This document shows, in pieces, positions 11,861 to 23,312 of a stretch of DNA of 64,000 nt (positions are counted from its first letter, which is position 1; every line of letters starts with the position of its first letter). The notes under the pieces are model-generated. The model saw only the letters and a program-made list of their open reading frames with translations, did no database searches and was not told the origin of the DNA. Position numbers and translations under genes: made by a program. Source of the stretch: Acanthochlamys bracteata (Eukaryota > Streptophyta > Magnoliopsida > Pandanales > Velloziaceae); assembly GCA_019914995.1 (NCBI GenBank), contig CM034139.1, forward strand, positions 2,520,461 to 2,584,460, read 5' to 3'.

Positions 11861-14463
11861 ATTATCGGGAGAATAAAGAAGCAAGAGGTATTTATACTAA
11901 TAGATTCCGAAAGTACTCATAATTTCATCACTGCACGTCTTGCCAAACATTTATGTCTTCCAGCCACCAAGGTGAAACCACTTCAGGTTGAACTGGCCGA
12001 TGGAAGTCCGCATTCAATCGACGTAGTTTATCAGCGTATACCGCTTAAGGTACAAGGTGCTGAGATTGTTGTAGATGCATATCCCTTTCCGTTAGGAGGA
12101 ATGGATGTTGTCCTTGGCATACAATGGCTAGGAAGCTTAGGGGATGTGGTATTCAATTGGCAAAGATGCGATATGAGATTTTCCTTACAAAATCAAGACT
12201 TTGTCTTGCAAGGGATAAGGGAGGGTGGAATTTCTCAGCTTACAAGCTTATCCCCAAAAGCAAATCTTTTTTCATTACGTTTAATGGCAAAGGAAACTGA
12301 AGAAAGAGGAACAACGGAGAGTTCAGAGCATCTACCAGCAGAGCTGCAAAAATTGTTGGACTATTATGCTGCAGTTTTCAGACCTATATTGGGGCTTCCA
12401 CCACGACGCTCTCAAGACCACAAGATTGCGCTGATACCAGGAGCTATTCCAGTAAACGTTCGACCCTACAGATACCCTCATATTCAAAAGGCCGAAATTG
12501 AGCGCACTGTGGCCGAGATGTTGTCGCAAGGCATCATTAGGCCGAGTTACTCAACGTTTTCTTCTCCAGTCCTATTAGTAAAGAAGAAGGATGGAACATG
12601 GCGTTTTTGTGTTGATTACCGAGCATTGAATGACATTACGTTGAAGGACAAGTACCCAATTCCGGTAATTGACGAGCTCTTTGATGAACTTCACGGTGCA
12701 AAATTTTTCTCCAAGTTAGATTTGAAGTCGGGATATCATCAAATCCGTGTCAAAGAAGAAGATGTGCATAAAACGGCTTTTCGAACATATGACGGGCACT
12801 ACGAGTTCCTCGTAATGCCATTTGGCTTGACCAATGCTCCGGCTACCTTTCAATCCTTAATGAACGACATCTTTCGTCCCTATCTCCGCAAGTTTGTGTT
12901 GGTCTTCTTTGATGATATCCTAATTTACAACACTAACTGGCAAGACCATATGTGGCATCTTGCTTGTGTGTTCTCTGTTTTGCAGAACAATCGCCTCTAC
13001 GCCAATCAATCTAAGTGCAAATTTGGATGTCGACAAGTAGAGTATTTGGGGCATTTGGTCTCTGAGGAAGGCGTCTCAGCTGATCCAGCAAAGGTACGAG
13101 CTATTCAAGAATGGCCGAAACCAACTACGGTGACTGAACTACGGGGTTTCTTAGAGCTTACGGGATACTACCGGCGTTTTGTCAAAAACTACGATGCCAT
13201 TGCAGCACCATTGACTGATCTTCTTCGAAAGAATGCCTTCAGTTGGTCCGTCCAAGCAGAGGAAGCCTTCGTGCAGCTGAAACAGACCATGACAGCTACA
13301 CCAGTCCTTGTAGCACCAGACTTTTCCAAATCCTTCACAGTTGAGACCGACGCATCAGGCAGAGGCATTGGCGCGGTTTTGTCACAAGAGGAGAGACCCA
13401 TCGCCTACTACAGCAAGGTATTATCAGCCACTGCCTTAGCCAAATCAACATACGAAAGGGAGTTGATGGCGTTAGTACATGCGGTACAGAGATGGAGACC
13501 ATACCTCCTGGGCAGAAATTTTACTATCAAGACTGATCACATCAGCCTGAAATATCTGTTAGAGCAGAGAATATCAACTTCGGATCAACAAAAATGGTTA
13601 GTAAAACTCCTTGGATATGACTATAAGATTGAATATCGTGCAGGGAAATTGAATGCTGCCGCAGATGCACTATCTCGACGACCCGAGGCTTGTCTGGTTT
13701 CCATCACCACCCTGCAAGCAACATTCTGGGACGACTTGGGACAGGCTCAAGAAAAAGATCCCAATATGGTTATGCTTCTACAAGCAGCCAGAGGAGGGGA
13801 AAGGACTGATCTCTCTGTAGCGAATGGCCTCTTGCTACAGTATGGCCGCATAAGGGTCCCTAATAGCTTATCCTTACGTAGACAGCTTCTCTTTGAAGCC
13901 CACAATTCAGCAAGAGGTGGCCATGGTGGGCAGTTTAGAACTCTCAAGCGATTGACCCAACAATTTTATTGGCCCGGCGTGTCGAAGGACGTTCAGACGT
14001 ACATTGCAGCATGCTCTACGTGTGCAAGATCTAAGGCCAGCACTCTCAAGCCCGCTGGATTGCTGCAGCCCCTACCAATTCCCTCTATGGTTTGGGCAGA
14101 CATTTCAATGGATTTTATTGAAGGATTACCGCGCTCAGAAGGAAGGAATGTCATATTAGTGGTGGTAGACCGTTTATCTAAATATGCTCATTTTTTTCCT
14201 CTACAACATCCATACACTGCAGAAAGTGTAGCATCTATATTTGTTCGAGAAGTGGTGCGATTGCATGGGCTTCCCTCTTCTATCGTGTCGGACCGTGACT
14301 CGATTTTTCTGAGTTCCTTCCGGCAAGAGCTCCATCGTCTTCAGGGAACAACGCTTCATATGAGTACTGCATATCACCCACAAACGGATGGGCAATCGGA
14401 GGTAGTTAATAGATGTTTGGAGGCCTATTTGCGTTGTTTTGTGGGAGAGCAACCAAAGAGATG
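11861..14463 (+). pseudogene. pol of chromovirus-like Ty3/gypsy element 1, 3'-truncated
   Basis: A long open frame follows the gag stop without a shift. An aspartic protease comes first (about 11886-12200), with LIDSESTHNFI where DSG is expected, so the Gly of the active-site triplet is Glu. Reverse transcriptase follows (about 12470-13000), with KKKDGTWRFCVDYRALN and the catalytic VFFDDILIYN at about 12900-12930. RNase H covers about 13310-13680 (VETDASGRGIGAVLSQ, then AADALSRR). The integrase zinc finger (HNSARGGHGG...CSTCARS, about 13900-14035) and core (DRLSKYAHFF, IVSDRDSIFL, YHPQTDGQSEVVNR) follow. The coding match stops after GEQPKR at about 14463, so the integrase C-terminus, any chromodomain and the 3' LTR are absent. 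The family looks Reina- or Galadriel-like among chromoviruses, but the lineage is uncertain. Confidence 0.9.
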
Positions 14464-14689
14464 TATTTTGGTGTTACAATTTAATATTGTAAATTATTAA
14501 ATCATATACGTCCATCAATCATCTATTACGATGGACCAAAAAACATTATCGTATGATCTACAAATTTGCCAAAGTGATATACAAAAAATAAGTGACATTT
14601 AACTATTTACTTTATACTAAATAAAATATTAATAATTAATTTTAATTTTTTATTTTCTAAAGCAATAGGGAACAACATAAGGTTTGGTC
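14464..14689. other. AT-rich junction, no gene seen
   Basis: Unassigned AT-rich sequence lies between the breakpoint in the chromovirus integrase and the CACTA-like element. It may be part of whatever truncated the retrotransposon. No coding signal or terminal repeat was recognised. Confidence 0.4.
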
Positions 14690-15129
14690 CCTACTACTAC
14701 ATCAATAGTGACCAGAACACTAGGAAGGTTACTGTTACATTGAACATATTAGCGATCGCCATTCTATTAGTAGCTATTGGTCTTAAAAAGGTACCAATAG
14801 GTACTAGGTCGCTATTGCTTTGCTCAACGGCGACCGTTAGGAAGATGGTCGCTATTCTTCCACTCAATAGCGACCAGGTCCACAGTGGTCGCTAGTTATT
14901 AAAACAGTAGCGACCGAAGAAGTTTGCCGATTGCGGCTACCTAAACAATAGCGACTGCCTGTTGTGGCGGTCACCATTATTTATACAATAGCGACGGTCC
15001 TCGTGTAACATTTGTTGTTTATTTAACCACAACAACAATCTTTGAGCTGGTCGCTGTTTGACTTCATTTGCGACCGATTCTTCCAAGTTGCTAATGTGCT
15101 GGTCGTTGATGGCCTCTTCTCTTGTAGTG
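14690..15129. mobile_element. Short CACTA-like element with TAGCGACC subterminal repeats
   Basis: The motif tagcgacc and its complement ggtcgcta recur at least ten times in about 400 bp in both orientations (for example near 14752, 14806, 14832, 14867, 14889, 14906, 14946 and 14988). The segment ends ttctcttgtagtg at 15129, which is the reverse complement of a CACTACAAGAGAA terminus. Clustered subterminal repeats and CACTA ends are typical of plant CACTA (En/Spm) elements. The left end is poor (ctactactacatc near 14693) and no 3-bp target duplication is evident. Confidence 0.55.
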
Positions 15130-15249
15130 AAAGAATGGATAACTGATACAATAGGACCTATTTTGTGCTCTTAAGCTACTCCATACATCACTATATCTTA
15201 TATTTTTGCAAATTTGATAATGATTTCACTATCCAATTATTGTAGTAGT

Positions 15250-17990
15250 TAAGTGATCGTTGTGCATGTATACGTCTAGAAAAACTATTGTAGTGGTTAA
15301 GCTCTTCTTGCATACTCATAATCCAGTAATTGTCCGTTAGAGCATCATTAATATCCGAAGGTTTAATTCTAGATACAAAGGCGGAATGTTCATAAAAGTT
15401 ACTTCTCCATTGTGATTTTGTTCTTACCTCTTAATTTGTATTGCCTATAATATTTTCTTGAGGGTGACTAGAAGGGTATTTGATTTGTTGTGGGTGACTA
15501 AAATTTTTTCCTTTCTGATCAGGTTCTATTGACGGAATGGTATTAGAGACTGAATCCTCACTGTTTGGTGATTGCTCAGGAACTATTCTCTATTTGCTCT
15601 TTTTGCAATCATGTAATTCTCATGAGCACTATCTACATCAATATTTTCAACCTTTAATGCTTCATTCTGTAATGCTAAAAAGAATACCCAACAATACCTT
15701 AAGTATTCATAACAAATGACAAGACAATAGTATTTTCTTCCATAACTTGCGGTTTGATTATGTCCCAACAAATCCGTGAAGCAATTAGAGTGGCTTGTTG
15801 GTGGTTACATCTAGCTTCAATTTGAATGAAGTCCTCATTTATTTGCCTTTCGTACATGCATCATAGAGTACATCCATTCAGTATGGTATGTTGGGTAGAC
15901 CCGATAGTAGTTGCTTTCGGGAAAGTTTTGCAATCATTTTGATATTGCAATACCGAGTCTTCTATGCCACAAGACTGGTTTCCTGCTGGCTGGCTATAAG
16001 GCAAAAGTTTTTGTTATAAAAACATTCAAGATAAATAACATAGACATCACCTCCCTTCGGCCTTAGATGATTTTCTTTCCGATGAGTTGATCACCGAGCA
16101 AGAGTTCTCAATACCCGTTATCAAGAACTTGCTATCATCTCCAAGAGTAATTTTTCCTCTTTGGTATGCCTCGAAATAACTGAAGTTGGTAAAGTCTCCT
16201 GTCTTATGCCTTGGACAGCTGCTATCAAGATGCCATTTAGTTCTTCTACTCCTCCCAGCCACAAAACATGGCTGTAAGAGATTTCTCACATCTTAGGTAC
16301 CCAAATTTCTTTGGATCCTTTAATGTTAGCCAGTCTAATAGTTCCCCTAGTAACCAAAATCATATTAACTTTCTTTTCATTCTTTTGTACCAGTAAGATT
16401 TTATAACATGACCTTTTCTATTATAATAAAAACAAGTAACAAAGGGTTTAAAAAAAGTACTTACAGTCGGCACATTTTTGAATTCTTAGTTTTGTTGCTA
16501 GGGTTAAAACCGATTCCTTCCTTAGATCCGAGCATTATATCAAGTCTTCCCTCCCTCTTACAAATTAGGCAATGGAAGTATGCAAGTCGGCCATCTAATT
16601 TGCCATCTTTATCTTTTAGTTTTGAGCCTTTCATTCTCAAACATAAGTTTTCATTTTTAAGATGCACATCATCAAACAACTCGGTAAGTTTAATGTTTCT
16701 AGATTTTATAGCATCACATGCATTCGGTTGGTTCAAAGGAGCATTTCTAAGCAATGAATTATTTTCTTTGGTTAACTGTTCATTAATCTTTTCACTCTCA
16801 TGTATGCACTTTTTAAGGGATTTATACATTTTTTTCAAACTTCTAAATTCTCATACAATTGAGAAATTGCATCATGCAATTCATCATATAAAAATTCATA
16901 GTTGGAATCATTAACCTCATTGTCCGAATCACCATTAGATATGAAGCAGATGTTTGCAGTTTCGGGTTCATCCTCGGATTCACTTGAAAAAGATGAGTCC
17001 TTATCACTCTAAGTAGTCATGACATTCTTCTTCTTGTTGTCCTTCTTCTTGGTTCTCTTTAATATAGGAGATTCGTGACTGTAATGTCTAGGTTTCGTAC
17101 AATGATAGCAATTTCTTTTTTGGTCATCATCGGTTTTGTAGTCTTTTCTTCTCGACTTGCCTTTCCACTTGTTCCTTCTTAGACAGCTCTTGAATTTTCT
17201 AGTCAACATAATCTTCATCATCAATGGAAGAAGAAGAAAATTTTACCTGTTGTTCGGTTGTTTTCAAGGCTAGGGAATGAGGTGCTTCTTCGAATTTCCT
17301 CAAGTAGAGTTCCTTGCCATAAGTTTGTCAATGAGTTTATACAAAGACAGTGGGGAATCATGGTTCTCTTTGGTGGCATCCACCTTGTAGCTAGATGTAA
17401 GAAGTACGGCATGCATGATCTTACACTTAAAGTCCTCGTTCCTAAAATGCTTACCGAGATTTTTCAAGGAGTTAATGATGTTAGTAAAACGAGTATACAT
17501 TTGAGTAACTGATTCTTCCTTTTCCATTTTAAAGTTCTCATAGTCATGAATGAGAAGGTTCATGCGAGTCTCCTTCACTTGAGCGGTTCCTTTGTGTCTG
17601 GCCTTCAACTTGTCTCAAATTTTCTTAGATGTGTACATGAACAAATATAGTTAAATTCATTAGGATTGGATTTGAAGAACAATAAAGCAAGTTCATAGCA
17701 CGGGCATTCATGGAGATGCTCTTCTTTGTCATCGTTCATGAATTCGGAAATTTTCTTAGGCATAGGAACTCCATTTACATCAATCCTTGTTGGTGCAATT
17801 GGTTAATCCTTGATGATTATCCATAATGTCTTGTGCTTGGATAAACATAGTCACCTTGGTCATCCAATATCTGTAGTTCAAGCCATCAAAAAGTGGTGGT
17901 CGGTTTGACGATCTTCATTAGGTTGCAATAATGTTCGCGCTTGTTATATTGATCTTTTCCTCTAAGTCGATTAGTTTTTATTTAATAGAG
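15250..17990 (-). pseudogene. SIRE-like Ty1/copia gag and 5' pol, minus strand
   Basis: Reading from right to left: gag with VKETRMNLLIHDYENFKMEK and YTRFTNIINSLKNLGK (about 17608-17430); a zinc knuckle read as CYHCTKPRHYSHES (about 17120), whose last cysteine is Ser; a long helical, Glu/Lys-rich segment (16461-16838); a protease start with WHLDSSCPRHKTGD (about 16230-16190); and integrase traces (YGRKYYCLVICYEYLRYCWVFFLA, about 15740-15665). The gag extension and these phrases are characteristic of the SIRE/Maximus copia lineage. Several frames and stops are needed to read it, so it is dead. Reverse transcriptase and RNase H are missing; the element is cut off on the left near the CACTA-like element. 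Confidence 0.7.
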
Positions 17991-17994
17991 GCCT

Positions 17995-18006
17995 GCTCTG
18001 ATACCA
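17995..18006 (-). promoter_or_regulatory. Primer-binding site of the SIRE-like element
   Basis: gctctgatacca on the plus strand is the exact reverse complement of TGGTATCAGAGC, the initiator-Met tRNA primer site. It lies between the gag region on its left and the LTR on its right, as expected for a minus-strand element. Confidence 0.85.
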
Positions 18007-18008
18007 AT

Positions 18009-19300
18009 TGATATTGAAGCCTGCGAAATATTAACTTTAGAGGGGGGTGAATTAAGTTATGTCATAATAAAAATTAAATAATCCATTATTATGAAAACAT
18101 TCCCTTATCAGTTAGTAGTCAGTCGATTAGAAAGTTACTGACTTGTGATTGAACGCTAATTGTATCCTACACCAAAGTGTTAGCATTAAACTAAAATAAT
18201 CAAAAGTGCTAATATATGTAAACCACCCAGCATACTGCGGTACCTGCTTCCACGGTACCTACTTCTATGTCACCGCGGTACCTACTTCCACAGTACTGTT
18301 TGAGTTACGTGGTTCGGCACAGTAGTACCTAATTCCACCACGTCATTTGACACTGTAAGTGAAATCTCTTAATATTGAAGCAACGTATAATAACCAAGAC
18401 TTGATGTTTTGCAAGTCATCTCTGCCTCAACGAGTCTCCTTATAAGGGTAACTCCAACCAGTCTTTTATATTTTGCAAAGTCCCTCTAGCTACAACCATG
18501 CACGCCTTCGCAAAAGCCTAGCACAAACTCACTAATCTACATTTATGCTAGCAGTCCGAGAACTCGCAAGTTCTCCAACAATCTTTCTCTCAAGGTTACT
18601 AGTATATCACGAGGTTAAGCTCAATTGATCTCCCTAACAATAAATTCTAATTACACGTCACGAGCTTAAGGGATCTCGTACAAAAAAAAAACAAGAACTA
18701 AAGCCCAATAAAGCGCTGGGTTTGGTGTTGTTCTCCTTGAGCGGGCAGCAATATGATGGCTCATTTGAGTGCTCTGAAAGTGTATTTCTTACTTTCTTCT
18801 TCACTTGATTATATAGTAATGACTCCTCCTTGATCTCAGGATGAAAGCTATTCGGATTGATCAACGGTGCAACGGTTAGATGCAATGCAATGTCAAGATC
18901 TAGTTCAAACGGCCAGTTGATGTGTTCTTATTATGTCTTCTTCTTTGAAAATTTATTCGATTTTTCCTTGAATGCCATTGTTTGCTGACGTGGATGTCTT
19001 CCGTTATGCCTCAGGAACACACCTTCAAAATCTGAAGTGAATCAGACGTCAAATGATGCTTCAAAACAATCCAAACGGCTCCAAGTGTCTTTAGGGTTTT
19101 TGCTGTTCTGTCATTTGAATATTGTGGCATATTTATTCTACTAACTAATATAATTTTCTTCCATATAATTAATCTCTCGATATCCTTTTCAATCTACATA
19201 TAAAGATCATGCCAAAATTCAAACGGATAGCTGAGATATATTCATTTGAACTTGATTGGCCTTGAGTTGCATCTATGCTGGATAATTTTCTATCTTTATG
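18009..19300 (-). mobile_element. 5' LTR of the SIRE-like copia element, outer end uncertain
   Basis: On the plus strand the LTR begins TGATATTGAAGCC two bases after the primer-binding site and carries the ttagaggggggtgaatta patch (about 18038-18055) that is common near SIRE LTR ends. It also contains a cluster of GGTACC-centred repeats at about 18238-18345. The outer boundary is a guess: I saw no second LTR and no clear target duplication. Confidence 0.5.
18238..18345. repeat. GGTACCTACTTCCAC-type short repeats in the LTR
   Basis: Variants of ggtacctacttccac occur about four times at irregular short spacing (near 18239, 18256, 18279 and 18326), interleaved with gcggtacc. They lie inside the LTR, where short repeats often act as enhancer elements. 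Their function here is unknown. Confidence 0.6.
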
Positions 19301-20734
19301 GATATGCTTGATATTCTCTATATCCTCTCCCTAAAAATTGAAAATCAATATACTGAAGATCTTCTTGATTTACTTAGCATCTTCTGAGGACATTTGCGAC
19401 TGGTTAGCAAGTCTATAAATCCAAAAACCAGGTTTGGCACAAATGAATGCATCGGTTGAGTCCATCAGCTGGCCTAGTCTGTCCAGCCACTTTGCCCATT
19501 TTTTAAAACTTCATTAGTGGATTATCCTCCTCATATTTCGACTAGACAGCTCTTTGAGTAGCTTCAAGTAACAAAATTGGATCTCCAAAATGTCACACGA
19601 GCTGAGTGATATTGAATTTGTATGACGCTAGCCAGATTGGGTTCACTCGAGTGCATTTAAAGTGACATGATTTTTGTAGTATTCGTTTCTTTAAGGAATG
19701 ACCTGTTTTTCGGTCTATAGAAACTTCAAGATGTCTTCTATCCATAGAATAAATCAGATCTCTAAATTATTATATGCATAGAGGGATATAGCATTTGCCG
19801 TTAACTGTGTCGAGATGATCTAGAGATGTTAAGCAGTGTGATCTGCAAACTTCACAGAATTTTTCTATCTTCAATACCTGATGAAATATCATGCTCTTTG
19901 CCTCCATTTTCTTTATGTCGTGCAACCATTCAAATACAATTAAGAAATCTTTATTTAGTGTTGTGAGTAGAAAGATATGCTCGTTGAAACTTAGCATCTC
20001 AACTAGGTCTCAAACTTGGCCAAATTATGCATAATATTTTGTTGAGAGGATTTCATTTGTTAGCAAATTGACTTTGGAAAGATGAAAAACACTTTCGGAC
20101 TCGGTTCTTATGAGGATTTCATTTGTTGGTTTTTATGTCTGTGACAATTGTTACAATAGTTCGAGATATTCTTCACTTACTGCAAGATCTCACATCCATG
20201 TAATTGTGAAGGTTGACATAGTGATCTCATGGCAATGTGTAGGTCTATGCAAAGTAGACAAGCAAGTAATAATTTACCAAATGGTAGTTTTTTAACAAAA
20301 CTATCTTCTTTAATTTATTGCGTACCGAAATGTATTAGAATTCAGTTATACTACATAATTGGAATTGCGTTTACAGATAGGACAAGTTATGTAGAAGTAT
20401 TTACATTCTTTAAATTTTTCTATTATATAATATGACCTTTACTATATAATATAATTTTAATAATATTTTTTAATTTTGGATACATGATCAGCGTTGATGC
20501 GTCGTGAAGTTGACATTAATGAGCATGACCTTTTTTATTATTGAAACAATTATCTAATCTGTAGTTAAAATTATCCAACACTATTAAACAAATATAAAAT
20601 ATTTTAAATTTATTTAATTGAGTATGATATTTATGATACTTTATTATCTATTTTATAGAGACTGATTTATAGTGTAACTATTATATTTTCAAATATAAAC
20701 AATTTAAATTGTTTAAATTATTTTACAATCAGTG
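19301..20734. other. No gene recognised; AT-rich, probably transposon-derived
   Basis: Only short reading frames of up to about 75 codons are present and none resembles a known protein. The segment lies between the SIRE-like LTR and CACTA-like sequence and may include the outer LTR end and interior CACTA sequence. Confidence 0.4.
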
Positions 20735-21075
20735 ATTAGGTAAACTAGTCGCTGATAATTAATAGCGACCAACAAATTTGATTGTTGTTATTTGAGACAT
20801 TAGCGACCCGATCAAATTAGTCATTATTAAGTGAATAGTGAGTAAGGGAATGGGTTGTCGATGATAAAACACGACCATTTTGATCTAGTCGATGCTGCTT
20901 AAGTAGCGCCCATACATGTTGGTCGCTGATGTGAAAATAATAGCAATTAGTTACGGTTTCAATTGATGTTTCCTTCAGAGATCAGTTTTTGGCGATTAAT
21001 TTTACAACCGGTTAGGTTTAGTCACAAATACATTTAGCGACCAATTTTCTACAATAGCGACTAACTTTTTTAGTC
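20735..21075. mobile_element. CACTA-like subterminal region
   Basis: tagcgacc-type motifs recur in both orientations (near 20766, 20811, 20924, 21037 and 21054). They are the same motif family as at 14690-15129 and 36180-36367. No intact CACTA terminus is seen at the right edge, where the sequence passes into chromovirus 2. No transposase was recognised. Confidence 0.45.
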
Positions 21076-21096
21076 CTGTTAGGATTTTTTTCATAG

Positions 21097-23312
21097 TTAT
21101 CAAAGCGCATCATTTTGTATTCACTTATGTCTTGAACGCCAGCATCGATCATTGATGCATAATTTTTCTTACAAATCTTCGCTACCTAAATTACCCCACA
21201 CTCCACACCAATGATCCTAGCATGCAAGACAAACTAAATCACATAACAACCATGCTTGCAGATATGGCCACAAAAACTCGAGATCTACGTAAAGAGATAC
21301 CTGAGATGCAATAAGCCTTTGCACTCTTGAGTATTCCATACCAATTTATTCTCACCTATATCCAAACCCAATTTATCCTAATGCTAACCACTAGCTACCG
21401 CACATATGCATGCGACGACTATGGCCTCTTCTTCTAATCAGCTACCTGGATAACATCAAATCACATAATAATGCTAATCATCCACTTCACATAACCGCTT
21501 GACAATTCCAACTTCCACACGATCAACAACTACATCACCTCAATTTACAACGACAACCTCCTCAGCTCCACACCCGAAAGAGCATACTTAATGGTCCTCT
21601 TATACCTCTTTAAAGAATTCACCAACCTTTAGCAGTTTTTAGCCTTACCCAAACCATAATCTTACAATTATCTCACTATTTCACACCAATAAAACATGCA
21701 GAAGCCCTTCCAACAAAAGCCATATCCAACATACAATTTTAATTCTCAATAACAAACCAACAACTACCGACGATCTTCCTCTTGCAGCTTCATAGACCAC
21801 CAACAATTCTCACATAGAGAAAATTTATAAGTTTCTCTCTTTTGATGTCTCCGGTGTGATTGAATGGATCTATTTGGCAAATAGGTATTTCCATTATATC
21901 AGACACCTCAATGGGAACATGTTTTTATTGCCTCTATGTATCTACATGACAAAGCTAATCGATGATATTAAAACTACGATCAAGATAATCCAAACTAGTC
22001 CTGGGAAGAGTTCAGCAATGCACTTCTCTTTCGTTTTGGTCCTATAACTTTTGGGAGCTAAGTTACGCCCTTAGGCAACTCACATAAACCTGCTCTATCA
22101 CCAAGTATCAAAAAGCATTTGAAGACCTACTAATACGGATGCCTCACACCACTGAAACAACTCATTGGCTAATTTTGTGTGGGTTTATCTTACCAAATCT
22201 TCTTAGAAGTTATGTTTAGGGAGACTAGAGATTTTGAAATGGCTTACAAACTTGCATGCATATCTGTGTAAAGGCAGTCTTACAAAGCTCCTTACAAGTG
22301 TTCTTCTCAATTTTCCTCTAACCAAACTACACACACTACACTAGCTGTATCTCCTACACGAGTTACCTCTTCTATCCCTTTAGCTACTTCTACTTCTTCA
22401 GCTGCCACCTATTTAAACAACTACATGTGCCATGTCCTCTCCACAGCAAAAATCAGTGACCACAAAGCCAAAAGGTTATGCTTGTATTGTGATGACAAGA
22501 ATATTAGAAAATATCATTATGCTAGTAAAGTTTATGCTATTTCAGGTGACGATATCTACGGCCAATAGGTTGATCTTGTTGTAGAACCCTTTGATGATCA
22601 CCTAACAAAAGATGCCAAATAATGACTAAGCACAAGGCATAGCTTAGTCAAGTTGCAAACATTAGATTGTGGAAATTATCGAAAAGTAAGAGTTACTTAT
22701 TTTTATTGACTTCGGTTCCACTCATAAATTTATTGCAAATCGACTGGCGAAGCACTTACATCTCGCACTAACAATCATTTGACCACTACAAGTGGAGACA
22801 CCGCCATAGGTAGACCACACTCCACAAAGATGATTTACAATGCAGCCATATTAACTAACGATACAAGGAGTTTCAATTGTCGTTGATGTATACCTGCTTC
22901 TCTTAGGGGCCACAGACCTTGTCTTAGGTATCCAATGGCTTAAAAGCGTTAGTGATATTGTTTGGAAATGGGATTGCTCTGATATGTGCATCACCTTGCA
23001 ACATCATGATTTTGTCCTCAGGGGTATTCAGGAAGGCTGTGTGTCTCAACTTTCTAGCCTTCGGTATAGTATAATGCTCTGCTCAATGTGCTCATGGCGA
23101 TATCAACTTCAAACAACAATGACTTGACAATACACCTTATAGGCAACTTGCAAAAAGTTCTCACCAAACATGTGTTTGTTTTTCAGCCAATCTTAGGCAT
23201 CCCACCAAAGAGATCATATAAACATAGAATACTACCATTGTCCGTATCTCCTGTTACTAATAATAGATTATACCAGTACCTGTACATGAAAAAGACAGAA
23301 CTGAATGCATTA
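21097..23312 (+). pseudogene. Chromovirus-like Ty3/gypsy element 2, gag to start of reverse transcriptase
   Basis: This is a highly decayed relative of element 1. A poor primer-site match (gttatcaaagcgc, about 21097-21109) precedes gag remnants that align with element 1: DLRKEIPEMQ near 21275, the gag domain near 21840-22000 (EWIYLANRYFHY), and a zinc knuckle CLYCDDKNIRKYH near 22480. Protease traces follow (IDFGSTHKFIANRLAKHLHLA, about 22705-22770; DLVLGIQWLKSV near 22915-22950). The start of the reverse-transcriptase region reads VFVFQPILGIPPKRSYKHRI near 23170-23230. Many stops and shifts are present. No 5' LTR is visible because CACTA-like sequence abuts the left end. Coding continuity resumes at 24563 after the solo LTR. 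Confidence 0.75.
23308..23312 (+). repeat. Target-site duplication CATTA, left copy
   Basis: CATTA immediately precedes the TG that starts the solo LTR and is repeated exactly at 24563-24567 after its terminal CA. A 5-bp duplication is the usual size for plant LTR retrotransposons. Confidence 0.85.

Noticed and set aside
14464-21096. One single large CACTA element carrying a transposase
   Set aside because: No TNP2-type transposase could be read, and the interior is copia sequence; kept only as a hypothesis in the findings.
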